DNA of 64,000 bases, from assembly GCA_965279075.1 (NCBI GenBank), contig CBDIHI010000012.1, positions 496,001 through 560,000 on the forward strand. Direction: 5' to 3'. Source of the DNA: SZAS-79 sp965279075. Its GTDB lineage: Bacteria > Pseudomonadota > Gammaproteobacteria > Burkholderiales > SG8-39. The notes beneath the pieces were generated by a model. That model was not told the DNA's origin, searched no databases, and worked only from the letters and a program-made list of their open reading frames with translations. The position numbers and the translations under genes were made by a program. This document shows, piece after piece, positions 42,490 to 50,721 of this stretch. How positions within the stretch are numbered: the stretch's first letter is position 1; each line of letters begins with the position of its first letter.

Positions 42490-44817
42490 ATGAAAGCCAC
42501 GATCATCGGCGGCGGCCCGGGCGGCCTGTACTTTGCGGTTCTGGCGAAGAAGGCCTGGCCGGATTGGGACATCACGGTCCATGAGCGCAACCGCCCCGAC
42601 GACACGTTCGGCTTCGGCGTGGTGTTCTCGGACGAGACGCTGGGCGCGTTCCGCGACTACGACGAGCCGTCCTACGAGGCGATCCGGCGCGCGTTCGCCT
42701 ACTGGGGCGACGTGGACGTGGTCTACAAGGGCGAGACGATCCGCTGCGCCGGCAACGGATTCTGCGGGTGCTCGCGGATGACGCTGCTGCGGCTGCTGCA
42801 GGAGCGTGCGACGGAACTCGGCGTGAAGCTCGTGTTCCAGAAGGAAGTCGGCGGCGTGGAGGATTTCCCCGATTCCGACCTGATCGTGGCGGCCGACGGC
42901 ATCAATTCCAGGGTGCGCGAATCGCACAAGGACCACTTCCGGCCCAGCGTCGACCTGCGCCCCAACAAGTTCACGTGGCTCGGCTCCACCCGGCCGATGG
43001 ACGCGTTCAAGTATTTCTTCCGCGAGACGCCGCACGGCATCGTGCTCGCGCACTGCTACCAGTACGAGAAAGGCGCCTCCACATGGGTCATCGAGACCGG
43101 TGCGGACACCTGGGATAGCTTCGGCTTCGCGGCCATGGACGAGCCCGCGATGCTCGCGACCATCGAGGGGGTCTTCGCGGAGGAACTGGCCGGCCACAGG
43201 CTGATCGCCAACCGGTCCCTCTGGCGCAACTTCCCGACGATCCGCAACGCCACCTGGGTCATGGATAACGTAGTGCTGGTGGGCGACGCCAAAGCCACGG
43301 CGCACTTCTCGATCGGCTCGGGAACCAAGCTTGCGATGGAAGACGCCATCGCGCTCTTCGAGGCGTTCAGGAAGGAGGGCGAGGTCAGGCCGGCGCTCGC
43401 CCGTTACGACGCGCAGCGTCGCGAGGATGTCGAGAAGACCCAGCACGCGGCCGACGTGTCGCTCGCCTGGTTCGAGAACATGCCGCGCTACTGGGGCATG
43501 GACCCGCTGCAGTTCGCGTTCGGCGTGATGTCGCGCTCCAAGCAGATCACCTACGAGAACGTGGGCTTGCGTGACCCGCGGTTCCTCGGGGACGTGACGA
43601 AGTGGTTCGCGGGGAAGGTGAAGGCGCAGGGATTCGACGTCGACACCTCGAACCCGCCGCCGCCGATGTTCCTGCCGTTCCGCCTGCGTGGCATGACGCT
43701 TGAGAACCGCGTAGTCGTCTCGCCCATGGACCAGTACATGGCCGAGGACGGGATGCCGGGAGACTGGCACCTGGTGCATCTCGGCAGCCGCGCGATCGGT
43801 GGGGCGGGGCTGGTGTTCGTCGAGATGACCTGCCCTTCTCCCGAGGCGCGCATCACCCCCGGCTGCACGGGCCTCTGGAACGAGGCGCAGCGCGACGCTT
43901 GGAAGCGGATCGTCGGGTTCTGCCACGCCCAATCGAAGGCGAAGCTCTGCCTGCAACTCGGCCACGCCGGCCGCAAGGGCTCGACGCAGCTCGGCTGGGA
44001 GCGCATGGACCACCCGCTGGAGTCGGGCAACTGGGAGCTGGTCGCGCCCTCGCCGCTGCCCTACGCGCCGGACTCGCACCCGCCGCGTGCGCTGACCCGG
44101 GCCGACATGGACAAGATCGTCGCCGACTTCGTTCGCTCCACGCAGTACGGCCATGAGGCCGGCTTCGACATGCTCGAGATGCACGCCGCGCACGGCTACC
44201 TGCTGTCGTCGTTCATCTCGCCCCTGACCAACCTGCGTACCGACGAGTACGGAGGTTCGATCGAGAACCGCGCGCGCTTCCCGCTGGAGGTCTTCCGGGC
44301 GATGCGGGTCGCGTGGCCGGCGGACAAGCCGATGTCGGTGCGCGTCTCGGCCACCGACTGGGCGCCGGGCGGGCTGTCCGAGGACGACCTGCTCGCGCTG
44401 GCGCGCATGTTCAAGGCTGCGGGCGCGGACCTGATCGACGTGTCCACGGGGCAGGTCGTCGCCGACCAGAAGCCGGTCTACGGTCGCATGTACCAGCTGC
44501 CGTTCTCCGACAAGATCCGCAACGAAGTCGGCATCGCCACCATGGCGGTGGGCAACATCGTCAATGCCGACCAGGTCAATACCATCGTGGTCTCGGGGCG
44601 CGCCGACCTCGTCGCGCTGGCCCGGCCGCACCTGTCCGACCCCTATTTCACGCTGCACGCTTCGGCCTGGTACCAGCACATGGGCCAATCGTGGCCCAGG
44701 CCCTACCTCTCGGGCCGGGACCAGGCGTATCGCCTCGCCGTGCAGGACCGGGCGGACTGGGCCGCCGGCAGGATTGCGCAGCGGCCCGCGTCGCACGAAG
44801 TGAAGGGCACCTCATGA
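42490..44817 (+). CDS. 2-aminobenzoyl-CoA monooxygenase/reductase (salicylyl-CoA 5-hydroxylase-like fusion)
   Basis: Bifunctional flavoenzyme of 775 aa. The N-terminal half (to about residue 385) is a class A FAD monooxygenase with IIGGGPGGLYFAVLAKK, GFGVVFSDETLGAF and VVLVGDAKATAHFSIGSGTK. The C-terminal half from about 390 is an Old Yellow Enzyme-type FMN reductase (NRVVVSPMDQYMAEDGMPGD, LQLGHAGRKGS, DEYGGSIENRARF). In Azoarcus such a fusion hydroxylates and dearomatises 2-aminobenzoyl-CoA. Salicylyl-CoA is an alternative substrate. Its end overlaps the convergent gene by 6 bases. Confidence 0.9.
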   Translation: MKATIIGGGPGGLYFAVLAKKAWPDWDITVHERNRPDDTFGFGVVFSDETLGAFRDYDEPSYEAIRRAFAYWGDVDVVYKGETIRCAGNGFCGCSRMTLLRLLQERATELGVKLVFQKEVGGVEDFPDSDLIVAADGINSRVRESHKDHFRPSVDLRPNKFTWLGSTRPMDAFKYFFRETPHGIVLAHCYQYEKGASTWVIETGADTWDSFGFAAMDEPAMLATIEGVFAEELAGHRLIANRSLWRNFPTIRNATWVMDNVVLVGDAKATAHFSIGSGTKLAMEDAIALFEAFRKEGEVRPALARYDAQRREDVEKTQHAADVSLAWFENMPRYWGMDPLQFAFGVMSRSKQITYENVGLRDPRFLGDVTKWFAGKVKAQGFDVDTSNPPPPMFLPFRLRGMTLENRVVVSPMDQYMAEDGMPGDWHLVHLGSRAIGGAGLVFVEMTCPSPEARITPGCTGLWNEAQRDAWKRIVGFCHAQSKAKLCLQLGHAGRKGSTQLGWERMDHPLESGNWELVAPSPLPYAPDSHPPRALTRADMDKIVADFVRSTQYGHEAGFDMLEMHAAHGYLLSSFISPLTNLRTDEYGGSIENRARFPLEVFRAMRVAWPADKPMSVRVSATDWAPGGLSEDDLLALARMFKAAGADLIDVSTGQVVADQKPVYGRMYQLPFSDKIRNEVGIATMAVGNIVNADQVNTIVVSGRADLVALARPHLSDPYFTLHASAWYQHMGQSWPRPYLSGRDQAYRLAVQDRADWAAGRIAQRPASHEVKGTS

Positions 44818-45720
44818 CGACGCCGGAAGCGCGCCGCTGATCGGCACGCCCAGCGGAGAGCGCTTCTGCTCGTTGCCCGCACCGTCCCTGTAGACTAGCT
44901 CGTTGCTGTCGAAGTCGTACTCCGGGTGGCGGGCGTCGTTCCACAGGTTCAGGAAGTGCATGTAGAAGGGGACGAAGAACCCCATGCGCGGGTTGTCCTG
45001 GTCCAGCGCGAAGACGTACTCGGGCTGCTGGCTGACCTCGAACCCCGAGTGGCAGTGCTGGACCCAGACGTGCTCGCCCAGGACGACCAGCTTCCAGAAC
45101 GGCTCCTCGTCGTAGAACTTCAGCGCGATCTTCTTGCCGAGCTTGCGCAGCTCCGCGAGGAACGCGATGCTGGCCTCGATCTCGCCGTGGAAGGACAGCA
45201 GCGTGATTTCGCGCGAAAGCGACTCCACCCGCTTGCGCAGGCCCTCGCCGATCGGGTTCACCATCATCACGCGGATCTCGTAGGCGGTGGCCAGCACGCT
45301 GCGCAGCGCGCTTGATGGCGCGACCAGCGTGTCGTACCCGGTCTGGGTGAGGATGTAGGCGTCGCGCGCCGCCGGCAACCTGCGGACCAGCGAGCGCTCG
45401 CGCCAGCGGGCCAGCCAGCCTTTGCGTGCGTGGCGGGCATGCACCAGCGAAGCGAGGCGTGCCATCGCGACCTTGTGGCGCCCGTCCCAGGCGACCTTCG
45501 CGAGGTTGAAGAGAAGCACGAGCACCGAGGCGAGTCCGACTTCGCTGGCGAGCAGCAGGTTCGGGTCCTGCTCCATCAGCGGCCACCAGTCATAGAGGAT
45601 GTAGCGCGCGGCGGAAGGCAGGGCAAAGGCGATCACCACGGCGAGCAGCGTAATCGCTCCATGGGACAGGATGTGCCTGAGGCTGGCCATGAGGCCGTGG
45701 GAATGCGGACGTATCTGCAT
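44812..45720 (-). CDS. Membrane-anchored protein of unknown function
   Basis: 302-aa protein with two N-terminal hydrophobic segments (about residues 17-35, AITLLAVVIAFALPSAARYI, and about 58-74) and a large cytoplasmic domain. That domain alternates strand and helix (YEIRVMMVNPIGEGLRKRVE, EITLLSFHGEIEASIAFLAE, KKIALKFYDEEPFWKLVVLG, HVWVQHCHSGFEV), reminiscent of phospholipase D-like folds but without an HKD motif. The ATG at 45720 is chosen; 45690 is an alternative. It is flanked by the C39 peptidase gene on the same strand, 74 bases upstream. I do not recognise its family. Confidence 0.75.
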   Translation of the reverse strand: MQIRPHSHGLMASLRHILSHGAITLLAVVIAFALPSAARYILYDWWPLMEQDPNLLLASEVGLASVLVLLFNLAKVAWDGRHKVAMARLASLVHARHARKGWLARWRERSLVRRLPAARDAYILTQTGYDTLVAPSSALRSVLATAYEIRVMMVNPIGEGLRKRVESLSREITLLSFHGEIEASIAFLAELRKLGKKIALKFYDEEPFWKLVVLGEHVWVQHCHSGFEVSQQPEYVFALDQDNPRMGFFVPFYMHFLNLWNDARHPEYDFDSNELVYRDGAGNEQKRSPLGVPISGALPASS

Positions 45721-45794
45721 GTTGGGGATTCCGGGAGTTGCAATGCGGCGGTCGGAAGGCGCAACGGCGATCGCCCTTCGAGGCGCGCGGATCC

Positions 45795-46790
45795 TCAATG
45801 GCCCTGCAGGGCCGGGTCCAGTGGCGTCGCGTGCGCCTCGATGGTTGCGAGCGTTTGCAGGGCCGCGGCATGCAGCGGCCCGCCCAGCGCGACCGCGCGC
45901 TGTGCTGCGGCCTGCGCCTCGCCGGCCGAGCCCAGCTCGTACAGCGCCTGTGCCAGGTTGTTCAGGGCGGCCACGGACCCCGGATGCGCGTCGCGCGCGC
46001 GCCGGAACGCCTTAGTGGCGGCTGCGAGATCGCCTGACGCATAGGCGGCATTGCCCAGCCCGATATGCGCCGCCAGCGAGCCCGGCCACTTTTCCAGGGC
46101 TGCCGCGTAGGCCGCGCGTGCAGGCCCAGGCTGACCGGCCGACTCGAGCCTCGCGGCGGCGAGGACGTAGGCATCCTCGGTCGCCGACGCGGGCAAATCG
46201 CCCGGGCGCAGCGCAAGCATTGCCCAGCGGCCGCTGCGCGCCCACGTGTGCTCGAAAGTCGAAAGCGGGAGCCCCTCTTCACGGGCCCGTCCGGTATGCA
46301 GCACGATCCGCCCTGCCGGCAGGTCGTAGCCGATCGCCACCGCGTAGTGCCACACCGGGGCCCAGTCCAGGCCGAGGTTCTGCAGGACGATCACCGGATG
46401 GCCGGCGGAGAGTTCCCTGAGCAGGTCTTCGAGGCGCGGCTTCAGTTCGAGTACAAGCGCCCCCTGGCGGCGGGCCGCAGAGAGCATCTCGACCTGCAGG
46501 CTGCCTTTGCGGCCCGGGAGCCAGACCTGCGGCACCAGGTCCTGCACGCTGACCGAAGCACCACCTGCAGCGAGGACCATTGCGAGCGCAGCGGGGCCGC
46601 ATTGGTAGTCCTCCTGGGGAAGGAACGGCACGCCCGCCACGGCCGCGCGTGGCGCAAGGCCCGCGGGAGGGTGATCAGAGATCTGCTGCAATTGTGGCGT
46701 GGCGCAACCAGCCATCAGCAGGGAGAAAAGCCCCGCCGCTAGACAGCGGCGGGGCCCACGCCGGAACGACCAAGCGGGGAGGAGGGTCAC
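45795..46790 (-). CDS. PA2778-type C39-like cysteine peptidase lipoprotein with TPR repeats
   Basis: 331-aa predicted lipoprotein. The signal ends in a lipobox (LLMAGC, C29). Residues about 55-190 form a C39-like peptidase fold with C64 (YQCGPAALAMVL), H148 (APVWHYAVAIGYD) and an acidic or amide third residue after LHTG. The C-terminal part holds about three TPR units (AYVLAAARLESAGQPGPARA, LGNAAYASGDLAAATKAFRR, LNNLAQALYELGSAGEAQAA). The gene overlaps the PA2779 gene by 4 bases, a pair also known from Pseudomonas. It probably acts in the periplasm at a membrane. Confidence 0.85.
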   Translation of the reverse strand: MTLLPAWSFRRGPRRCLAAGLFSLLMAGCATPQLQQISDHPPAGLAPRAAVAGVPFLPQEDYQCGPAALAMVLAAGGASVSVQDLVPQVWLPGRKGSLQVEMLSAARRQGALVLELKPRLEDLLRELSAGHPVIVLQNLGLDWAPVWHYAVAIGYDLPAGRIVLHTGRAREEGLPLSTFEHTWARSGRWAMLALRPGDLPASATEDAYVLAAARLESAGQPGPARAAYAAALEKWPGSLAAHIGLGNAAYASGDLAAATKAFRRARDAHPGSVAALNNLAQALYELGSAGEAQAAAQRAVALGGPLHAAALQTLATIEAHATPLDPALQGH

Positions 46791-47212
46791 TTGATCGATC
46801 GGGTGAAGCTGAACACCTTCGTCAGTCCGAGCAGGTCGGTAATGAGGAGCACGAGGAAGATGAACACGGCCGCGCCGACGATCCCGCCGAAGTCGCCGCC
46901 CGCGGGCAGCGTGTCGAGCTTGCCTGCGAGGGCGTCGACTTCCGCGTCTGAAAGCGCCGCCACCCGTGCGCTTGCCGCGGACGGGTCGACGCCGTTCTTT
47001 TCCATCTCGGCGCGGACTTCCGTGCGCGCGAGGAAGGCCTCCACGCGCTCGCGGCTCGTGCCGTTGGCCGCCTGCCCGGCGTTCGCGCGGCTGGCGAGCA
47101 CCTGGTCCGTGGTGACCATCCCGGCATTTGCTAAGCGTACCGGCAGGCTTGCGAAGGCGATGCTCAGGATCAGGCAGCGCGCGATGAGGAGATAGGTGGG
47201 AGTCATGGGCAT
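46787..47212 (-). CDS. PA2779 family membrane protein
   Basis: 141-aa protein: signal peptide (about 1-30), helical middle with RERVEAFLARTEVRAEMEKN and VDPSAASARVAALSDAEVD, then LPAGGDFGG (double Gly at 105-106 and 109-110) and a C-terminal membrane helix (about 111-131) ending in TKVFSFTRSIK. The Gly-Gly directly before the helix and coupling to a C39-type peptidase, a family known for cutting after double Gly, suggest it is the peptidase substrate. Start ATG at 47212; the ATG at 47206 is possible. Confidence 0.85.
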   Translation of the reverse strand: MPMTPTYLLIARCLILSIAFASLPVRLANAGMVTTDQVLASRANAGQAANGTSRERVEAFLARTEVRAEMEKNGVDPSAASARVAALSDAEVDALAGKLDTLPAGGDFGGIVGAAVFIFLVLLITDLLGLTKVFSFTRSIK

Positions 47213-47260
47213 TGTTGTTGTCCTTTTCGTGGGGATGGGAAAAAGCAGTGGCCCGGGCGA

Positions 47261-48067
47261 TCAGCGGAAATGCCCGCGTCCCTGCCCGTTCGAGGTGTCG
47301 GGCATGCCGCCGCTCGCGGTCATGATTCCGCGGTGCCCGACGGAAGCAGGCGTGGCGGCCGCCGGGGCGCTACCGGCCGTGACCAGTCCTTTCCCGCCCG
47401 AAACCGCAGCCGGCGTTCCGCCTGCGGTAACGATGCCTTGCGACGCCCCGGACCGGCCGAGGCCGCTTGTTGTCCGCGCGGCGGAGCGGGTCCAGGACGG
47501 GGTAGTCGTTTGGGAGGGGTTGAGGCTTTCATGCGCGGCTTTCAGTCCGGACATCACTGGGCCGAGCTTGAGGTCGTAGGCCTGAGCGATCCGGCCCCAG
47601 CCCTTGCCTTCGCTACGCAATGCCAGCACGCCCCTCGTACCGTTGGCGGGGTTGCCCATTAGGGCCGCCTGCAACTGCAATGGCGTCGGCGAGGTAATGC
47701 CTTGAGCGGCAAGCTGCGCTTTGGCCAAGGCCAGCGATATGTAGGTGTTGCCGTAGCCCATGGGCCGGGTGGGCGGGACGAACGTGGTCGACTCCGTCCC
47801 CGATATGAGAGTGATCGCCTTGCCCGTGCGCAGGCCGTCCACCAGTGAGCTGGCATTCGTGCTGGAGCCGGCCCAGTCAGTGAAGTCGGCACCGACCCGG
47901 CGCTCGACGCGCGCCGGGCCCTGCCCGACGACATCGCGATCGAGGTGGCGAGCCTGCGATTCGACCGCCCCGGCGGTCACGGTGGCGGCATCGTCTGCGA
48001 ATGCCGGACAGGCCGCGCACAGCATGACGGCCAAGGGGATGCACATGGGACTGGTCTTAGTCTTCAT
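47261..48067 (-). CDS. Secreted hypothetical protein with C-terminal repeats
   Basis: 268-aa exported protein of unknown function. The signal peptide spans about 1-24 (MCIPLAVMLCAACPAFA). The middle has TYISLALAKAQLAAQGITSP and a block GKGWGRIAQAYDLKLGPVMS seen in small secreted betaproteobacterial proteins. The tail contains three imperfect repeats, GIVTAGG (211-217), GLVTAGS (227-233) and GIMTASG (247-253), separated by Ala/Pro/Ser/Gly linkers. AAGGAG precedes the ATG at 48067. It lies between the DUF3568 gene and the PA2779 gene on the same strand and may be co-transcribed. Confidence 0.78.
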   Translation of the reverse strand: MKTKTSPMCIPLAVMLCAACPAFADDAATVTAGAVESQARHLDRDVVGQGPARVERRVGADFTDWAGSSTNASSLVDGLRTGKAITLISGTESTTFVPPTRPMGYGNTYISLALAKAQLAAQGITSPTPLQLQAALMGNPANGTRGVLALRSEGKGWGRIAQAYDLKLGPVMSGLKAAHESLNPSQTTTPSWTRSAARTTSGLGRSGASQGIVTAGGTPAAVSGGKGLVTAGSAPAAATPASVGHRGIMTASGGMPDTSNGQGRGHFR

Positions 48068-48081
48068 CGCTGTTCTCCTTT

Positions 48082-48510
48082 TCAGGTGTTGCCCAGAATC
48101 TTTTCGGTTTGCAGGATGATTTCGGTTGCGGTCGCGCTGTCGTAGAACAGCCCCGGTTGCTTGGCGACGGCCCGCAGGCGGGTGGTGTTGACGCTGATCC
48201 GCTCGACCTCGAGCTCGATCTTCCGTTCTGCGGTGCTGGCCTTGATCAGCTCGCCGCCTTCCAGCTTTTCCGTGGAGTCGACCTTGATGCCCATTCGGCC
48301 CAGGGCGGTGAGCGCCGCCGCCTTCACCCTGGGAGCCGGTACCGTGAATGTCCGGTAGGTCACTCCGCCCAGCGTGTGCTGCACGCCCGCCGAGGCGCCG
48401 ACCCCGAACGCGGTCAGCGCCATCGGCTCGCAGCCGGAAAGCGCGATTGCGATGGCCGCAAGCAAGGCGCCCCGGCGCATAGCGGTCGATATGTTGGTTT
48501 TCTTTTTCAT
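48082..48510 (-). CDS. DUF3568 family lipoprotein
   Basis: 142-aa predicted lipoprotein with lipobox ALSGC (C27). The rest (GGVTYRTFTVPAPRVKAAAL, ALGRMGIKVDSTEKLEGGEL, YDSATATEIILQTEKIL) matches the DUF3568 pattern of a short alpha/beta domain. The ATG at 48510 follows GGGGAGAA. First gene of the minus-strand envelope run down to the C39 peptidase; its leader carries a strong hairpin. Function unknown. Confidence 0.82.
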   Translation of the reverse strand: MKKKTNISTAMRRGALLAAIAIALSGCEPMALTAFGVGASAGVQHTLGGVTYRTFTVPAPRVKAAALTALGRMGIKVDSTEKLEGGELIKASTAERKIELEVERISVNTTRLRAVAKQPGLFYDSATATEIILQTEKILGNT

Positions 48511-48849
48511 GGCTTCTCCCCGGAACCCGCCGCCTGCGGGTTCCGACCACCGCATTTCAATTTGCGGGACCTCGGTATGTGGCCCTGCAGCTTGGTTAGT
48601 GCAACCGCCGTGCCAGTACAGGCTTTCCTTTCCGGAACAAGGGATTGCCTGGTCAGGGCAGGCAGGCTGGGAGATTTCGTGCGGGAAATATTGTCGGGCA
48701 GTGGCGACGGCCCGGGCGCACCGGTGACGAAGGTCGTTGAAGCCCTTGCAGTTTTCATGTCGCCGCGTGACGACAAGGCGCGAACCTTGTCCGGTAGGCC
48801 GTTGGTTGCACGCGTAAAATGTTCCATTTGGCCGGGACGAAGCGCAGGC
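48511..48849. other. 339-base intergenic region between divergent genes
   Basis: No gene was found. It separates the minus-strand envelope genes from the plus-strand GST gene and should contain both promoters. The only clear structure is the hairpin at 48522-48544; a TAAAAT lies at about 48814, without a matching -35. Confidence 0.6.
48522..48544 (-). promoter_or_regulatory. Stem-loop beside the ribosome binding site of the DUF3568 gene
   Basis: A perfect 9-base stem (GGAACCCGC with GCGGGTTCC, 5-base loop) ends one base before the GGGGAGAA ribosome binding site. It is in the 5' leader of the minus-strand transcript and could modulate translation or protect the mRNA. Confidence 0.5.
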
Positions 48850-49533
48850 ATGATCACCCTCTACGAACTCAAAGGCACCACGGACCGGCACTACAGCCTG
48901 TTCTCATGGCGTACCCGCATGGCGCTCGCGCACAAGGGGCTGGCATTCGAGTCGCACCCGGTGCCGATGTCGGACAAGGCGGCGATCGCCTTCTCCGGCG
49001 GCAAGACCGTGCCCGTCATCCGGGACGGGGACACCGTCGTGCGGGACTCCTGGAAAATCGCCGAATACCTCGAGGTGACCTATCCGCAGGGGCCTTCGCT
49101 CTTCGGCGGGCCGATCGGCCAGGGCCTGTGCCACACCTTCAATGTCTGGGCCGACCGCACGCTGGTGCCCGCGATGCTGCCGGTGATCGTCGCCGACATC
49201 TTCGAGCGCATCGACCCGGTGGACCGCGACTACTTCCGGGGGATGATGGAAACCATCCTGAAGGCGAAGCTGGAGGACACGATCGCCGGCCGCGAAAAGG
49301 GCGTCGAGCGGTTCGGCCGCGCGCTGGATCCGCTGCGCGCCGCGCTCAAGCGCCAGCCCTTCGTTTGCGGGGTCGCACCGGCCTACGCCGACTACGTAGT
49401 CTTCTCGGTGTTCCAGTGGGCGCGCGTCATGAGCCCGCAGGCCCTGCTCGCGGGGGACGACCCGGTCGCAGCGTGGCGCGAGCGCATCCTCGACCTCAAC
49501 GGCGGGTTCGCGCGCAATGTCGCCGTCGCCTGA
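48850..49533 (+). CDS. Glutathione S-transferase family protein
   Basis: 227-aa protein with an N-terminal thioredoxin-like domain (MITLYELKGTTDRHYSLFSW with a candidate catalytic Ser, GGKTVPVIRDGDTVVRDSWK, where the cis-Pro and Asp-Ser glutathione contacts are seen) and a C-terminal helical domain ending PAYADYVVFSVFQWAR. It resembles the beta-etherase-like group. The ATG at 48850 gives the usual N terminus. It overlaps tag by 17 bases. Confidence 0.87.
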   Translation: MITLYELKGTTDRHYSLFSWRTRMALAHKGLAFESHPVPMSDKAAIAFSGGKTVPVIRDGDTVVRDSWKIAEYLEVTYPQGPSLFGGPIGQGLCHTFNVWADRTLVPAMLPVIVADIFERIDPVDRDYFRGMMETILKAKLEDTIAGREKGVERFGRALDPLRAALKRQPFVCGVAPAYADYVVFSVFQWARVMSPQALLAGDDPVAAWRERILDLNGGFARNVAVA

Positions 49534-50095
49534 CAAGAAGCGCTGCAGCTGGCCTTCGAACCCGCTGGCCGTCGAGTACCACGACCGCGAGTGGGGCGTG
49601 CCCGTGCGCGACGACCGGGTCCTGTTCGAGTTCCTGATCCTGGAGGGCGCGCAGGCCGGGCTGTCCTGGGACACGGTGCTTAAGAAGCGCGAGCACTACC
49701 GCAAGGTGTTCGACGGCTTCGACCCGGAAAAGGTCGCCCGTTACGGCGAGAAGAAGAAGGATGCGCTGATGCTCGATGCGGGCATCATCCGCAATCGCGC
49801 CAAGATCGAGGCGGCCGTGGTCAACGCGAAGGCCTTCCTTGCCGTTCAGCAGGAGTTCGGCACCTTTGCGAAGTACCTGTGGGCCCATACGGGCGGCAAG
49901 CCACTGCAGGGCAACAGGAAGGCGAGGGGCGACGTTCCGGCGCGAACCGAAGTGTCCGATGCCTTGTCCAAGGACCTGAAGGCGCGTGGATTCAAGTTCG
50001 TCGGCACGACCATCATGTACGCGTTCATGCAGGCCACCGGCATGGTGAACGACCACGTCGCGGAGTGCTTCCGCCACAAGGAATTGAGGAAATGA
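49517..50095 (+). CDS. tag: DNA-3-methyladenine glycosylase I
   Basis: Base-excision enzyme that removes 3-methyladenine, 192 aa. The signature KKRCSWPSNPLAVEYHDREW has the first zinc Cys (C9) and His; ILEGAQAGLSWDTVLKKRE lines the base pocket; the C-terminal GMVNDHVAECFRHKEL supplies the other His and Cys. It overlaps the GST gene by 17 bases and its stop overlaps the next start by 4, so translation is coupled. Confidence 0.95.
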   Translation: MSPSPDKKRCSWPSNPLAVEYHDREWGVPVRDDRVLFEFLILEGAQAGLSWDTVLKKREHYRKVFDGFDPEKVARYGEKKKDALMLDAGIIRNRAKIEAAVVNAKAFLAVQQEFGTFAKYLWAHTGGKPLQGNRKARGDVPARTEVSDALSKDLKARGFKFVGTTIMYAFMQATGMVNDHVAECFRHKELRK

Positions 50096-50592
50096 ACCGC
50101 ATCCTGACCCTCCTGCTACCACTGCTCCTCACGCCGGCCGTCGCGCTTGCCGCCTTCGATGCCAACGGCGTGAAACTCGGCGACAACGAGCTCGCCGTCA
50201 AGAAGGCCTTCCCGGGCATCCGCTGCAAGCCGCTCGAATGGAAGTCCGACGCGGCCGACCGGCGTTGCGACGACGCCAAGGTGCCGTTCGGCGGCGTCGA
50301 GGCGCGCGTCACCCTCTACCTCAAGGCCGACGTGGTGCAGGGGTTCGACATCCGGGTCGACGTGGTGAACCTGGAGGCCCTGGCCGCCTACCTCAAGACG
50401 CGCTACGGCAAGCCGGTCTCCGAGTCGAAGGACACGATCCTCAACAAGAACCGCGAGGCCCGCGAGGTCTACAAGGTCCTCTGGGAGCAGGGCGCCGACA
50501 AGGCGATGCTGTCCTCGATCTCCACCGGCAAGCGTGCCGCGCTTTCCGTGTCGCGCGGCAACTTCGACGACGCGATCTACCGGATCCGATAG
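50092..50592 (+). CDS. Secreted hypothetical protein
   Basis: 166-aa exported protein. The signal peptide is MNRILTLLLPLLLTPAVALA. The mature part reads FDANGVKLGDNELAVKKAFP, with two Cys (GIRCKPLEW and DRRCDDAKV) that may form a disulfide, and a basic C-terminal half. It resembles small periplasmic proteins of unknown role. The ATG overlaps the tag stop (ATGA). Confidence 0.78.
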   Translation: MNRILTLLLPLLLTPAVALAAFDANGVKLGDNELAVKKAFPGIRCKPLEWKSDAADRRCDDAKVPFGGVEARVTLYLKADVVQGFDIRVDVVNLEALAAYLKTRYGKPVSESKDTILNKNREAREVYKVLWEQGADKAMLSSISTGKRAALSVSRGNFDDAIYRIR

Positions 50593-50721
50593 CCGCAAGA
50601 AGCTGCGTTCCCCTGCTGCGGTGCCGCAGTCCGCAGATGCATATGCGGACTGCGCATTGCATCGTGGGAGCGCATTGCATAGCATGGAAGCACAACCACT
50701 AAAACAGCTGGAGACAAGTTC

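Noticed and set aside
41992..44796. 934-aa minus-strand open frame opposite the monooxygenase/reductase
   Set aside because: Mirrors the codon pattern of the real gene; low-complexity Arg/His/Val-rich translation.
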